Shown: piece after piece, positions 19,289 through 28,054 of the stretch
How the letters are laid out: every line of letters begins with the position of its first letter
How positions within the stretch are numbered: position 1 is the stretch's first letter
Origin: Oscillatoriaceae cyanobacterium Prado104
Lineage (GTDB): Bacteria; Cyanobacteriota; Cyanobacteriia; Cyanobacteriales; Microcoleaceae
Length of the DNA stretch: 43,531 nt
Direction of reading: 5' to 3'
Assembly (NCBI GenBank): GCA_025454405.1
Contig: JALOON010000043.1
Span: forward strand, 1-43,531
The notes under the pieces: model-generated
Databases searched by the model: none
What the model saw: the letters and a program-made list of their open reading frames with translations, nothing else
What the model was told of the DNA's origin: nothing
Position numbers and translations under genes: made by a program

Positions 19289-19939
19289 TTAATCTTTTTC
19301 ACCAAACATACTCGAACACAACATTGATTTCCACAAGTAAGGCAAACGACCGGCAAATCTAAATTTAATATCTGTGTATCCTTCCTTTTGCAATAAAGTC
19401 GTCAGCGTCGCTACTGAAAAAAACTTGATGTGACCGTTATCCCAAAGCACAGTAAAATGTTTGTCGAGCCGCCCGGAAACAGCCAGAACCAGATTTTTTA
19501 AATAGCCGTGGTAGGGAGTAGAAATAATCAACCTGCCTCCGGGTTTCAGGCATTTTCTAGCAGCCCGAGCTATTTCTTTAGGATAGAGCAAATGTTCGAT
19601 AACTTCAATTGCTAAAACAACATCAAATGCTTCTACCATGTCTGGATCGGGCAGTTCGTAAATATCAGCTTGAATAAACTCGCATTCCGGAAAACTTTGA
19701 CGGGCGATCGCAATTCCGGCTGCAGAATTGTCAACCCCGATTACTTCGCAGCCTTGCTGTGCAATAACGTGGGTGAGGCTGCCGTTGCCGCAGCCGAGAT
19801 CTAAAACTTTGAGTTGTTTGTGGGGACTGGCATCTTGCAGCGCAACCAGCATTTTCAACAGCGGAGATACTAAATAAGCATGATGATATCTGGGACGGTT
19901 GTTTGTGTAAAAATATGTATAATTGCTAGTTGTTTTCAT
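19289..19939 (-). CDS. Class I SAM-dependent methyltransferase
   Basis: This is a 216-residue protein with a Rossmann-fold methyltransferase core: motif I VLDLGCGNGSL at about residues 44-54, the acidic strand-2 end VIGVDNS, motif II-like FDVVLAIEVIEHL, and LKPGGRLIISTPYHGY. EVIEHL and the following TPYH are typical of the UbiG/Methyltransf_11-23 group, which acts on small molecules such as lipids, quinones or sugars. The substrate cannot be assigned. It is convergent with rnc and has no operon partner. Confidence 0.88.
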   Translation of the reverse strand: MKTTSNYTYFYTNNRPRYHHAYLVSPLLKMLVALQDASPHKQLKVLDLGCGNGSLTHVIAQQGCEVIGVDNSAAGIAIARQSFPECEFIQADIYELPDPDMVEAFDVVLAIEVIEHLLYPKEIARAARKCLKPGGRLIISTPYHGYLKNLVLAVSGRLDKHFTVLWDNGHIKFFSVATLTTLLQKEGYTDIKFRFAGRLPYLWKSMLCSSMFGEKD

Positions 19940-20466
19940 CGCTTCAGCATCAGAGACTATTGCCGAGAGCGCAACTTCACTGGGAAAGGTAAGTGCGCGA
20001 TCGTGTCAATATTAACTGCAGCAGGGTTGTCGGAGTCAATCGCCAAGCTCGCTGGATTGAATCGAACAAGAAAGAAGTTAACTAGCATTTTTTCACCTGC
20101 TGTGAGCATTCATTGGATTATGGCATGAGGAAAATTTTAACTTCGATCGACCGTGCTGCACCAACGCAGCGCTGGTTTGCAGCAGCAAAGAATTGCCTCG
20201 GGCGCTCGGCAGCAGTTTGACCGTCAATTTACTGACAAAATTGTGATTGAAATCACAGGCATTGACCGAAGAAATTGCTCAGCATCTTTAAATGAAGATA
20301 CTCAAAATCCAAAGGTACTGCACTGGCTTCTATAATTGTGTTTAACTGTTGTTTGGAAAACGTGCAGTTCGATCGGCCGCAGTACCAGCGACAGAGTTGC
20401 CAGTCAGTCTGTTTGTTTGAGTACGATCGCGCTTTGGGTGTTGCACCTTAAATTTAAAGATGTCCT
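19940..20466. other. Non-coding spacer, no recognisable element
   Basis: This 527-base spacer lies between the divergent methyltransferase and membrane kinase genes. It presumably holds both promoters. Two short frames in it (near 19880-20128 and 20153-20335) have no ribosome site and no family resemblance, so I do not call them genes. Confidence 0.5.
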
Positions 20467-22509
20467 ATGGTTAAGCTAGGTCCATCCTCCTTTCGCCGTA
20501 TTTTACTGTCGCGGATTTTGTTGCTCAGCGTACCGGTTCTACTGGTGGGAGAGTATGTAACCTATCGCAAGGCACGATCGACGCTTCTGGAAACTGCGCG
20601 CCAAAATTTGACCGAGAGTGCCGGCAGAAAAGCAGAAACTATCGAACAATGGGCGAAATCCCTCAAATCAAATCTGATTGGGGCTTCCGAAAGTTCGATG
20701 CTGCAGTCGGTAGATCCGAAAAACTATCAAAGGTTTATCGCACAGCTAGGGCAGCGACTGCCGGCGCAGGTTGATTGCTTGCAGTTGACTAACATCAAAA
20801 CAAATCAAACGATCGCCAGCACCTGCGGCCAGCAAGCGATTCAAAAGCTGCCGGCTAATTTTTGGCAGCCGCAGCAGCAGCAAGAATTATTGCTAGACGA
20901 CAAGAGTGTTTACATCAGTCTGTCGTGGCCGAAGCGGCCTGAGGGGCAACAAAACGGTGAAGATAATATTTTAGATGCTGCCCAATTGCCGGAATCCAGT
21001 AACAACAATCCCGACAGCCAAGTAAGTTTGGTGTTGAGCGCTCCCGTTTACATCCGCCGCGGCAATGTCCGGCAGTTAACCTATGCTTTGAGTTTGAAGT
21101 CGGCCCTTCCGGTACAAACTAGCGCTCCCAGGGGGTCTTTGGCGGGCTATACGGTGGCGATCGACCAAGACGGTACTATTTTGGCTCACCCGAATATCGA
21201 TCGCGTAGGGCGCAATATCGAGCAAGAAGCCGACGCAGGCAGGTTAAAAAGCATCGTCAGAAGGGCGATCGCCGGAGGTCAGGCATTTCTGCACTTGTTT
21301 TCCTTTGAAAGAAACGGTGTAGAATTGCTGGCAGGATACGCCGCGATTCCCAGCCCTTTAGCCAAACAGGAAAACAGCAAATGGATTATTTTAGCTGTCT
21401 CTCGTTTGGATTACGCTCTGTCTGGTTTAGAAGAAATCCAGCAAGTTTTGTTCAATCTGATTGTCGGGTTGGTTGCCGCCAGCATCATCGCGACTTTATA
21501 TTTGTCTCGCGACTTGGCCCGTCCTTTAGAAAAGCTGAGGGACTACGCGCTGAAAGTTGATACGGAAGCGCCGGAGGCAGTGCCTCACAATTTCCAAATT
21601 AGGGAATTCAATCAATTAGCCGATGCAATTAACAGCATGGTACTGCGGCTCAGATCCTGGGCCGGTGAATTGGAAATAGCAACAAAAGAAGCGCAAGTTG
21701 CCAACCAGTTAAAAGATGAGTTTTTGCGCAATATTTCCCACGAATTGAGAACGCCGCTCAACGGGATTATCGGTTTCATTCAATTCGTGCGGGACGGCTA
21801 CTGCGACGATCGAGACGAGGAAGTAGAGTTTTTGCAGCGAGCCCACGATGCGGCAATCCACTTGCTGAATATTATTAACGATATTCTGGACATTGCCAAA
21901 ATTGAATCCGGCACTTTCTCGCTGATGTTGGAGGTAATTGATGTTATCGAGGTACTTACAGAAGCGACCGATTTGGTTGCCGTTCAGCAGGAAGCTCAAA
22001 TCGAGGAAAAAGGTTTGAAATTTTATTTGCCGGACGATCGCGAGCCAGTCGCAGTTCATGCTGACCCGGACAAGTTGAAGCAAGTGTTTGTGAATGTGTT
22101 GAGCAATGCAGTTAAGTTTACGGAATCGGGCAGCATTACCATATCTACGCGGCTCGAATCTCGGAATTTAACCGATGCTGCCGAGTACAACGGCAGTTCG
22201 CCAGAAAGCGGTACGAGACGCGGCGGTGACAGCGAGTGGATTGTCATCACAGTTAAAGATACCGGGATCGGCATCGATCCAGAACAACAGCAGAAGTTGT
22301 TTCAACCTTTTGTCATGGCTGACGGCTCTACAACTCGCAAGTTTGGCGGTAATGGTTTGGGTTTAGCTATCTCGCGAAAAATTGTGGAATCTATGAAAGG
22401 TAACATTTCGCTGCACAGTGCGGGAGTGAATCAAGGTACTTCAGTGACGATTTCTTTGCCTGTAATCCAGCATTCAAATTCCTATTTTACGCCACAAGAA
22501 TGGGCGTAA
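20467..22509 (+). CDS. Membrane sensor histidine kinase with extracytoplasmic cache-like domain
   Basis: This is a 680-residue protein. A transmembrane helix (about 11-30) is followed by about 295 residues outside the membrane with features of a double-cache ligand domain (VAIDQDGTILAHPN, LLAGYAAIPS). A second transmembrane helix (about 328-350) leads into HAMP (to about 400) and a coiled coil. The HisKA box has His425 in FLRNISHELRTPLNGIIGF. The HATPase carries NVLSNAVKFT, DTGIGI and GGNGLGLAIS. Catalytic boxes look complete. It should sense an external small molecule and phosphorylate a response regulator that is not encoded nearby. The ATG at 20467 keeps the first membrane helix. Confidence 0.93.
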   Translation: MVKLGPSSFRRILLSRILLLSVPVLLVGEYVTYRKARSTLLETARQNLTESAGRKAETIEQWAKSLKSNLIGASESSMLQSVDPKNYQRFIAQLGQRLPAQVDCLQLTNIKTNQTIASTCGQQAIQKLPANFWQPQQQQELLLDDKSVYISLSWPKRPEGQQNGEDNILDAAQLPESSNNNPDSQVSLVLSAPVYIRRGNVRQLTYALSLKSALPVQTSAPRGSLAGYTVAIDQDGTILAHPNIDRVGRNIEQEADAGRLKSIVRRAIAGGQAFLHLFSFERNGVELLAGYAAIPSPLAKQENSKWIILAVSRLDYALSGLEEIQQVLFNLIVGLVAASIIATLYLSRDLARPLEKLRDYALKVDTEAPEAVPHNFQIREFNQLADAINSMVLRLRSWAGELEIATKEAQVANQLKDEFLRNISHELRTPLNGIIGFIQFVRDGYCDDRDEEVEFLQRAHDAAIHLLNIINDILDIAKIESGTFSLMLEVIDVIEVLTEATDLVAVQQEAQIEEKGLKFYLPDDREPVAVHADPDKLKQVFVNVLSNAVKFTESGSITISTRLESRNLTDAAEYNGSSPESGTRRGGDSEWIVITVKDTGIGIDPEQQQKLFQPFVMADGSTTRKFGGNGLGLAISRKIVESMKGNISLHSAGVNQGTSVTISLPVIQHSNSYFTPQEWA

Positions 22510-22808
22510 GATTGCGTCCGGTAGCATCGGTTGCATCCACGCTCCGGGTTGAATTGAAGCAGTCGGGCGACAACCCGGGCAATAAATTTCCGGTTTGGTA
22601 TCCGACTGCTTCACCCTCCGAATGCGCGATCGATACCACCGGACATGATATTAGATAGTATCCGGTCGATTAACGGGACAAAACGGATCGAGCGTGCAGA
22701 CTTTAGTCCGCTTTTTTCCGACTAAAGTCCGCACTACAAACTATAGGCATTGTGCAGGCACAATCTAACCGCTAGATGCTAAGTTTTAACGGCAGATGCT
22801 TGCTTTTT
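22510..22808. repeat. Spacer with two inverted repeats
   Basis: Perfect 11-base arms GAAGCAGTCGG (22556-22566) and CCGACTGCTTC (22602-22612) flank 35 bases. Further on, GCAGACTTTAGTCCGC and GACTAAAGTCCGC (about 22696-22730) form a second palindrome of the GGACTAAAGTCC family. They lie between convergent genes and may end transcription from either side. No gene is seen. Confidence 0.6.
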
Positions 22809-23894
22809 TTAATGTCCGATACTTAAAGGCTTTCCCCCTTGTTCGAGCGATCGGCTTAAAGTGCAAAGAATGCGGATTAATTCGACGGAAGCCGCGCCGG
22901 AAGAAGTCGGACAAGGAGTATTTGTCTGCACGCAATTGAGGAAGCGATCGCAAGCCTGTCGCAGCGGTTCTACTGGTTCTAAGTTGAATATTTCCCGGTT
23001 GTAAAAATTGGTTTGTTGAGGGGCGATCGTCCCTGCGAAACAACTGTCTGAACTGCGAGGATTTAAATTACCTCGCTGCAAAATCAGCGGGGTTTTTGGC
23101 AGCATTTCATCAAAAATCAAAGTTCCCAAGCTACCCACAACTGTCAAGCGCCGCTGTCTGTCGGGATTCAGCCAGCACAGGTGAATGAATGCTTGAAATC
23201 CGTCCGGGTAAGTAAGAGTTACCCAAACTAAATCTGCTAGTTCTGCTAGGGGACTGACTGGGAAAACTCCATCTCCCGAATTCAGAATAATTTCTGCCTT
23301 CGGAAATACAGTACCGGTTGCTGTTACTTGAATTGGCATTTGTTGGAGCCAGGTGTTAAAAATAGCGATGTCATGTACTGCTAAATCCCAGAGAGCATCA
23401 ACGTCGCGTCGCACCGGTTCAAAATGGGTGCGCTGAGCGTAACCGTAGCGCAATTTTCCCAGTTGATTTTGCTGGATAATTGTTTGCCCCTTGGCTACTG
23501 CTGGATGAAATAAATAAGTGTGGTCAACAAAAAGTTGGCGCTGCTGTTTTTCGGCTAATTCGCAAAGTTCGATCGCTTCTGCAAGCGTGAGGGCGAGGGG
23601 TTTTTCTGCGAAAACGTGATAGCCATCTTTGAGAGCGGAGGCTGCTAGAGTGTAGTGAGTAGAAGCTGGAGTGGCGAGCGCCACTGCTGTTAATCCTTGC
23701 AATCCTTGCACTTGAGATCGATCGGCAGCCAGAATTACCCCAGCATTGAAGTTGAACTGTTTTTGCACTGCCGCCAATCTTTCTGGGTGCGGGTCTATAA
23801 CTGCCAAAATTTCGCTGTCGGGATGTTCGAGAAAGTTGCGAATTAAGTTAACTCCCCAGCGACCCGCGCCTAACACGGCTATTCCGATTTTCAT
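22809..23894 (-). CDS. Gfo/Idh/MocA-family NAD(P)-dependent oxidoreductase
   Basis: This is a 361-residue protein. The N-terminal Rossmann fold starts KIGIAVLGAGRWGVNLIRNF with the GAGRWG dinucleotide loop. The family motif EKPLAL, whose Lys takes part in catalysis, is at about residues 92-97, and DHTYLFHPA follows. The C-terminal half is the substrate-binding beta-sheet domain. Such enzymes oxidise or reduce sugars, inositols or UDP-sugars. The DVDALWDLAVHDIAI segment resembles those acting on UDP-sugars, but the substrate is not certain. The ATG at 23894 places the nucleotide loop where expected; the frame opens eight codons earlier at a TTG, which I do not favour. Confidence 0.9.
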   Translation of the reverse strand: MKIGIAVLGAGRWGVNLIRNFLEHPDSEILAVIDPHPERLAAVQKQFNFNAGVILAADRSQVQGLQGLTAVALATPASTHYTLAASALKDGYHVFAEKPLALTLAEAIELCELAEKQQRQLFVDHTYLFHPAVAKGQTIIQQNQLGKLRYGYAQRTHFEPVRRDVDALWDLAVHDIAIFNTWLQQMPIQVTATGTVFPKAEIILNSGDGVFPVSPLAELADLVWVTLTYPDGFQAFIHLCWLNPDRQRRLTVVGSLGTLIFDEMLPKTPLILQRGNLNPRSSDSCFAGTIAPQQTNFYNREIFNLEPVEPLRQACDRFLNCVQTNTPCPTSSGAASVELIRILCTLSRSLEQGGKPLSIGH

Positions 23895-24082
23895 CAGAAA
23901 AATACTTTTTACATTCAAAAATCGTCTCCGATCGTACCACGTCCTGCTGCTAACTTTGGTTAGGTGGTATGGTTTGCCGTTCGAGCGAGCGCAACAAATT
24001 AGTATTTTCCCTTAACCGCTGACCCCTGACTGATGAGCGCCTGCCGCGGACTACCCTTTGCAATTCTTATTTTTTGCCAGAC

Positions 24083-24156
24083 TTTTCCCCAAACATTCCA
24101 CAACATTTCCACAGGCAGATCCGAGGTTTTCCACAGATTTTACTGAGTTTTCCACA
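24083..24156 (+). other. Phased cluster of DnaA-box-like sites, possible oriC
   Basis: Five same-strand sites lie in 74 bases. TTTTCCACA occurs exactly at 24127-24135 and 24148-24156. Near matches are ATTTCCACA (24105-24113), CATTCCACA (24094-24102) and TTTTCCCCA (24083-24091). Start-to-start distances are 11, 11, 22 and 21 bases, that is, about one or two helix turns. AT-rich DNA follows at about 24238-24270. This is what a replication origin or another DnaA-bound region looks like. No dnaA or dnaN is in the window, so the assignment as the chromosomal origin is a hypothesis. Confidence 0.5.
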
Positions 24157-24391
24157 GAAGTTAACGACAACAGTGGATTTTTCTGCTGAATTGGGGATTT
24201 TGTTCGTTCGCTGTCAAATGCCTGAGAAGACCTCGAAGAAGTAAATAATTGTAACAAAAAAAGGCTTTAAACACCTATCGTTTCGTACAGCTTTGCTCGA
24301 TCGAAAGCATATTGCAACATTTCGCTACATTGACAACCCCACCCCCCGATCGCCGACAATGATGCGACCGACCTAAAAAAAAGCGCTCTGA

Positions 24392-24425
24392 TTTCAACCG
24401 TACCCGCGCCCGGTTCCGGTTGAAA
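24392..24425 (+). promoter_or_regulatory. Hairpin upstream of the DUF2811 gene
   Basis: Nine-base arms TTTCAACCG (24392-24400) and CGGTTGAAA (24417-24425) are followed by GGGGGGTTTTATTTT. It ends about 40 bases before the gene, so it could be a leader hairpin, an attenuator or the terminator of a short upstream transcript. Confidence 0.45.
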
Positions 24426-24464
24426 GGGGGGTTTTATTTTCAATTTATTAGCGAGACTAAAAAA

Positions 24465-24734
24465 ATGATGAACGCAACAGTCAGTATCTTTGCCGAAATT
24501 CCCGAAACGCTACACGACTCCCTCAAAACCTACCTGGAGACCCATCCCGAATGGGACCTCGATCGAGTATTTTGCGCTGCCCTGTCCCTATTTTTGTTGC
24601 AGAATGCCGACAGCGGTACGCCGGAAGCATCGCGCAGCTACCGCCAAGCTGCGAAAGTTTATCTGGAAACGCTGTTTCAGTACCCTCAGGACTTGCAAAA
24701 CAGCAACAATGTAACTCCGTCATCTCAGGGCTAG
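24465..24734 (+). CDS. DUF2811 family protein
   Basis: This is an 89-residue protein (or 88 if the adjacent second ATG is used) with the family pattern NATVSIFAEIPETLHDSLKT, then HPEWDLDRVFCAALSLFLLQN and AAKVYLETLFQYP. DUF2811 is a small family of unknown function, to my knowledge mainly cyanobacterial. The N-terminal strand followed by helices resembles a ribbon-helix-helix DNA-binding layout, which is only an impression. A longer frame starting at a TTG in the leader hairpin is unlikely. It stands alone next to the DnaA-box cluster. Confidence 0.82.
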   Translation: MMNATVSIFAEIPETLHDSLKTYLETHPEWDLDRVFCAALSLFLLQNADSGTPEASRSYRQAAKVYLETLFQYPQDLQNSNNVTPSSQG

Positions 24735-24738
24735 AAAC

Positions 24739-24905
24739 TCCCCACCTAAATCAAAGATTGTAGGTGGGGACTGCGCTCAACATTTTGGTGAAGTTTTTCT
24801 ATCTAACACTCAAGAAGGCGGCCCGCAGCCGCGAATCGCCTGCATCCCCATACCTGAAGTCAGGGGATGCACGCTCGTTTTTCGGTAAGGTGCGCGCTGC
24901 GCACC
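24739..24905. terminator. Three hairpins between convergent DUF2811 and SPFH genes
   Basis: The stems are TCCCCACCTA/TAGGTGGGGA (24739-24770), TGCATCCCC/GGGGATGCA (24841-24871, followed by CGCTCGTTTTT) and GGTGCGC/GCGCACC (24889-24905). The second has a T-run and is the best terminator candidate for the DUF2811 gene. Such stacks can also be remnants of IS200/IS605 element ends. Confidence 0.5.
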
Positions 24906-24911
24906 CTACAT

Positions 24912-25895
24912 CTATAAATTCTCAGACAAATTTTTCAGGTCATTGTTATTAGTATCACCCACGATCGAGCGCATTCCTTCCAGCGTAGCGGGGATGCTGC
25001 GCGGGTCCATAAACATCACTTTGCTGCTGTCGCTGCTGCCAATTTTCAATCCCATATCTAGATAGTTTTGAGCCAGCAAAAATTGTAAAGCTTCCCGAGA
25101 ATTGGGGTCATTTTGCAAGGTTTTGCCGATAATTTGCAAAGCTTCAGCAGTAGCTTGAGCCTTCAAAACTTGACTTTGGCGTTCTGCTTGCGCTCTCAGG
25201 ACGATCGCCTTTTGTTGCGCTTCCGCTTCTAAAATTGTAGCTTTTTGGCGCGCTTCAGCATCTAAAACTTGGGATTCTGCTTTACCTTTAGCGCTGTTAA
25301 CAGCCGATTCGCGTTCCCCTTCCGAAGCCAGAATTGCCGCCCGTTTGCGCCGATCGGCCGCCATTTGCAATTCCATCGATTCCTGTACAGTTTTAGAAGG
25401 GATAATATCGCGCAATTCTACCCGCGTTACTTTGACTCCCCACGGATCGGTAGCAATGTCTAAATCTCTAAGTAAAATTTCATTAACTTGAGAACGTGCT
25501 GTAAAAGTTTGTTCGAGGTCGAGTTGACCCATTTCGGCGCGAATCTGGGTGAGTACCATATTCACCATTGCTGACTGGAGGTTTTCTACTTTGTAATAGG
25601 CTTTTTCCATGTCAACAATCCGCCAGTAAACCACAGCATCAACGGTGATGGAAACGTTATCGCGGGTGATACAGGCTTGCGGGGGAATGTCTAAAACTTT
25701 TTCGCGGATTGTTTGCTGGTAAACCACTCGATCGAGAAACGGCGTAATAAAATTCAAACCCGGTTCGAGTTTCTTGCCGTTGTATTTACCTAAAGTTTCT
25801 ACCAAAGCTTCATTGCCCTGATTGATCGTCTTGACGGAACCTAAAAGCGTAGAGCCACCTAAAGCTAAAAACACCAGTAAAAAGTATCCTTCCAT
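24912..25895 (-). CDS. SPFH/Band 7 (stomatin-like) membrane protein
   Basis: This is a 327-residue protein with an N-terminal membrane segment ([18 protein letters not shown]) and then the Band 7 domain (about 22-190), seen in [41 protein letters not shown] and [15 protein letters not shown] stretches. A long Ala/Glu/Gln-rich coiled coil follows (about 190-265), and a C-terminal part with [23 protein letters not shown] proteins form large membrane-bound rings or lipid-domain scaffolds. The NfeD gene lies upstream on the same strand, the usual partner, and is probably co-transcribed although a repeat block sits between them. Confidence 0.94.
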   Translation of the reverse strand: MEGYFLLVFLALGGSTLLGSVKTINQGNEALVETLGKYNGKKLEPGLNFITPFLDRVVYQQTIREKVLDIPPQACITRDNVSITVDAVVYWRIVDMEKAYYKVENLQSAMVNMVLTQIRAEMGQLDLEQTFTARSQVNEILLRDLDIATDPWGVKVTRVELRDIIPSKTVQESMELQMAADRRKRAAILASEGERESAVNSAKGKAESQVLDAEARQKATILEAEAQQKAIVLRAQAERQSQVLKAQATAEALQIIGKTLQNDPNSREALQFLLAQNYLDMGLKIGSSDSSKVMFMDPRSIPATLEGMRSIVGDTNNNDLKNLSENL

Positions 25896-25909
25896 TGCAG
25901 CCTCCTAAA

Positions 25910-26000
25910 CAGTTGACAGTTGACAGTTGGTAAGGAGTTTTGAGTTTTGAATTTTGAGTTTTGAGTTAAAGACAGTTCTGAAGTTCCAAACTCACAACTT
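25910..26000. repeat. GTTGACA and GAGTTTTGAG repeats inside the nfeD-SPFH operon
   Basis: ACAGTTGACAGTTGACAGTTGG is followed by GAGTTTTGAGTTTTGAATTTTGAG and an inverted AACTCACAACTTAAAACTCA. The block separates two genes that are normally adjacent, so it has probably inserted into an operon. Confidence 0.7.
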
Positions 26001-26126
26001 AAAACTCAGAGCGTCCCCGATCGCTACCTGGTTATTAATACCAGTGCACCTGGTTATTAATGGGAGCGAATTCCATTGCCATCGTAATTTAATTACCAAT
26101 TCCCCATCCCAAATTACGCATTTTTT

Positions 26127-26558
26127 TTAAGAATGCAATAAATTTTCTGGCACAACAATTAAAGTAGTGCCTTTCCTGCCGACGACAATGACATTTTGAT
26201 TGGGGGGGATGGCGGCAGAAGTATCTTCGCAGCGAGCTTGCCAAGAATTCCCCTCATAAATCACCCGTCCCGTTTCGCCCGGAGGAATTTCTGTTAAAGT
26301 TTTCGCTTCCTTAGCATCTTCGATCGCCCTTGCCTTACCTTTTGGCACTAAACGCCGGGACAGCAGTACAAAAACTGTCGAAAATACCATCCACAAGAAT
26401 ATTTGGAAGTTAAGGTAAGGTAAAAACAAAGAAATTCCCGCCACAGCAAAGGCGCTCAAACCCATCATAAAAGCGACAAAAGCAGTGGGTAAAAATAGCT
26501 CCGTCAAACAGAGTAAAGACCCAAATACCAGCCAAAGCAATGTAGGATTCCACAGCAT
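26127..26558 (-). CDS. NfeD-family membrane protein
   Basis: This is a 143-residue protein with three to four hydrophobic segments in residues 5-68 (LWLVFGSLLCLTELFLPTAF, FAVAGISLFLPYLNF, LWMVFSTVFVLL). A C-terminal OB-fold domain (about 90-140) shows PGETGRVIYEGNSWQARC and NQNVIVVGRKGTTLIV. This is the short NfeD form without the ClpP-like protease domain. It partners SPFH proteins in the membrane, and the SPFH gene is downstream on the same strand. Confidence 0.9.
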   Translation of the reverse strand: MLWNPTLLWLVFGSLLCLTELFLPTAFVAFMMGLSAFAVAGISLFLPYLNFQIFLWMVFSTVFVLLSRRLVPKGKARAIEDAKEAKTLTEIPPGETGRVIYEGNSWQARCEDTSAAIPPNQNVIVVGRKGTTLIVVPENLLHS

Positions 26559-26850
26559 AAAAAGAGTAAAGTAGAACTATTTTAGATAGAAAAACAGTAG
26601 CATTTAAACATTGAAAATTGCCAAATACCGACTCTGCAACCGTTGGCGTCTTGCCAGCAGCATCGAAATTTTACATGTAGCGGTACGGGGCTGAGGTAGC
26701 AGCAGCCTGACTGAACGTTCGTTGGCGAAGCTTTCGACGAGAATCGCCCTCAAATGAAAAGTTATAGTAACATTGATTAAAATTTTAGCCGATCGGTCTT
26801 GGCAGAAACTACAATTTCTAGGTGCCGGAGGGTTGCTAGCTAAAAATCAA
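26559..26850. other. Spacer between nfeD and the IS607-type element
   Basis: This spacer of about 290 bases presumably holds the nfeD promoter. It contains TTGGCGAAGCTTTCG-like repeat sequence near 26730 but no gene that I can support. Confidence 0.45.
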
Positions 26851-26889
26851 TTTGCTAACATTTCCTTATAGATGTTCACAAAGGCTGAT

Positions 26890-27492
26890 ATGGCATTTGT
26901 ACCACTCAGGAAAGCGGTCGAAGCCCTGGGCTTGCATCCGAACACTTTGAGGAAGTATGCAGATGAAGGGAAAATCAAAAGTATCAAGAACGCTGCAGGT
27001 CAAAGATTGTTTGACACCGAATCCTTTATCAGAGGAGATCGAGACGCAGTTGGAGTTACCATTGTTTGCTATTGCCGAGTCAGCAGTTACAAGCAACGAG
27101 ACGCTCTTGAAAGACAAGTCGCCTATATGCTCCAAATTTACCCAGATTCAGAAATCATCCGAGATATTGGCTCGGGAATCAACTTCAAGCGCAAAGGATT
27201 GCAAGCCATACTGGACAGACTTTTGCGGGGAGATAAATTCACACTTGCTGTTGCCTGTCGAGACAGGCTTGCAAGGTTTGGATTTGAACTCATACAGTAC
27301 ATGGTCGAAAAAAACGGTGGAAAAATCGTGGTTCTCGACCAAACTGTATATTGTCCAACAACCGAGCTTACACAAGATTTACTCTCAATCCTTCACGTCT
27401 TCAGTTGTCGAATGCACGGACTCAGAAAGTATTCCAAGAAAATCAAGGAAGATTTATCTAAGTCTGACAGCATCTCAGAAGAGAACAATTAA
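26890..27492 (+). CDS. tnpA: IS607-type serine recombinase TnpA
   Basis: TnpA excises and inserts the element through a covalent serine-DNA link. A MerR-like helix-turn-helix occupies about the first 45 residues (VPLRKAVEALGLHPNTLRKYADEGKI), as typical of IS607. A small serine-recombinase domain follows. YCRVSS holds the likely catalytic Ser65 (counted from the ATG at 26890), with QRDALERQV, DIGSGINFKRKGL and CRDRLARFGFELI after it. At 200 residues it has full length. The ATG at 26890 has AAAGG upstream and gives the common start MAFVPLRKAV; an ATG six codons earlier lacks a ribosome site. The gene looks intact and could still act. Confidence 0.92.
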   Translation: MAFVPLRKAVEALGLHPNTLRKYADEGKIKSIKNAAGQRLFDTESFIRGDRDAVGVTIVCYCRVSSYKQRDALERQVAYMLQIYPDSEIIRDIGSGINFKRKGLQAILDRLLRGDKFTLAVACRDRLARFGFELIQYMVEKNGGKIVVLDQTVYCPTTELTQDLLSILHVFSCRMHGLRKYSKKIKEDLSKSDSISEENN

Positions 27493-28054
27493 CTACTGGT
27501 TAGGAGTATCGAGATTTGTTTATAACGAAACTATCCGATATTTCCAAAACGGTGGTAAAGGAGGCTGGAAGTCAATTAAAACAGCCATCATCCAAGGCTT
27601 GCCAGGATGGTGTAAGGATTGTCCTTACCAAATTAAAAGTATAGCTGTCAAAGATGCCTGTCAAGCTCGGAGTAACGCCTATAAAAAACACTCCCGATTG
27701 GGTATTGTTTCCCGATTGAGATTTCGCACGAAAAAAGACGCCAAACAATCATGCTATATTCCCAAATCAGCTATTAGTTCAAAAACGTTATCTCACTACA
27801 AATTCAAACAGTTTCTCAAGCATAAAGCTAAAGAAACAGGAAAAGTAGTATTAGACGTTAATGAAGCTTACACGTCAAAAACTGTAAGCTGGACGGGTGA
27901 AATAATCAAAAACCTTGGCGGTGCAAAAACCATTAAGTCTCCGAGTACAGGTCAGACCATGAACCGAGATTTGAATGGTGCGCGGGGGATTTTCCTTCGT
28001 ACATTGGTTGATACGCCCTGGCTTAGGTCTAACCTAAGTTTGAGTATTTGTTAG
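27431..28054 (+). pseudogene. tnpB: TnpB with internal in-frame deletion
   Basis: TnpB is an RNA-guided nuclease with a split RuvC domain. The N-terminal part is recognisable (RKIYLSLTASQKRTINYWLG, WCKDCPYQIKSIAVKDACQA, SCYIPKSAIS). The text then jumps directly to the C-terminal part (LSHYKFKQFLKHKAKETGKV, VNEAYTSKTVSWTGEI, MNRDLNGARGIF). From knowledge of related proteins roughly 200 residues are missing at about 27775, including the first RuvC Asp and the RuvC Glu; only the third Asp (NRD) remains. The frame stays open, so a short protein could be made but cannot cut DNA. The start is uncertain: no ATG lies near the expected beginning, and the frame is open back to 26957 across tnpA. Confidence 0.85.

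Noticed and set aside
20153..20335. A 60-codon frame upstream of the membrane kinase
   Set aside because: It has no ribosome site, an unlikely composition and no recognisable homologue.
24051..24257. A 68-codon minus-strand frame across the DnaA boxes
   Set aside because: It has no ribosome site, its composition is set by the TTTTCCACA repeats, and no family is recognisable.
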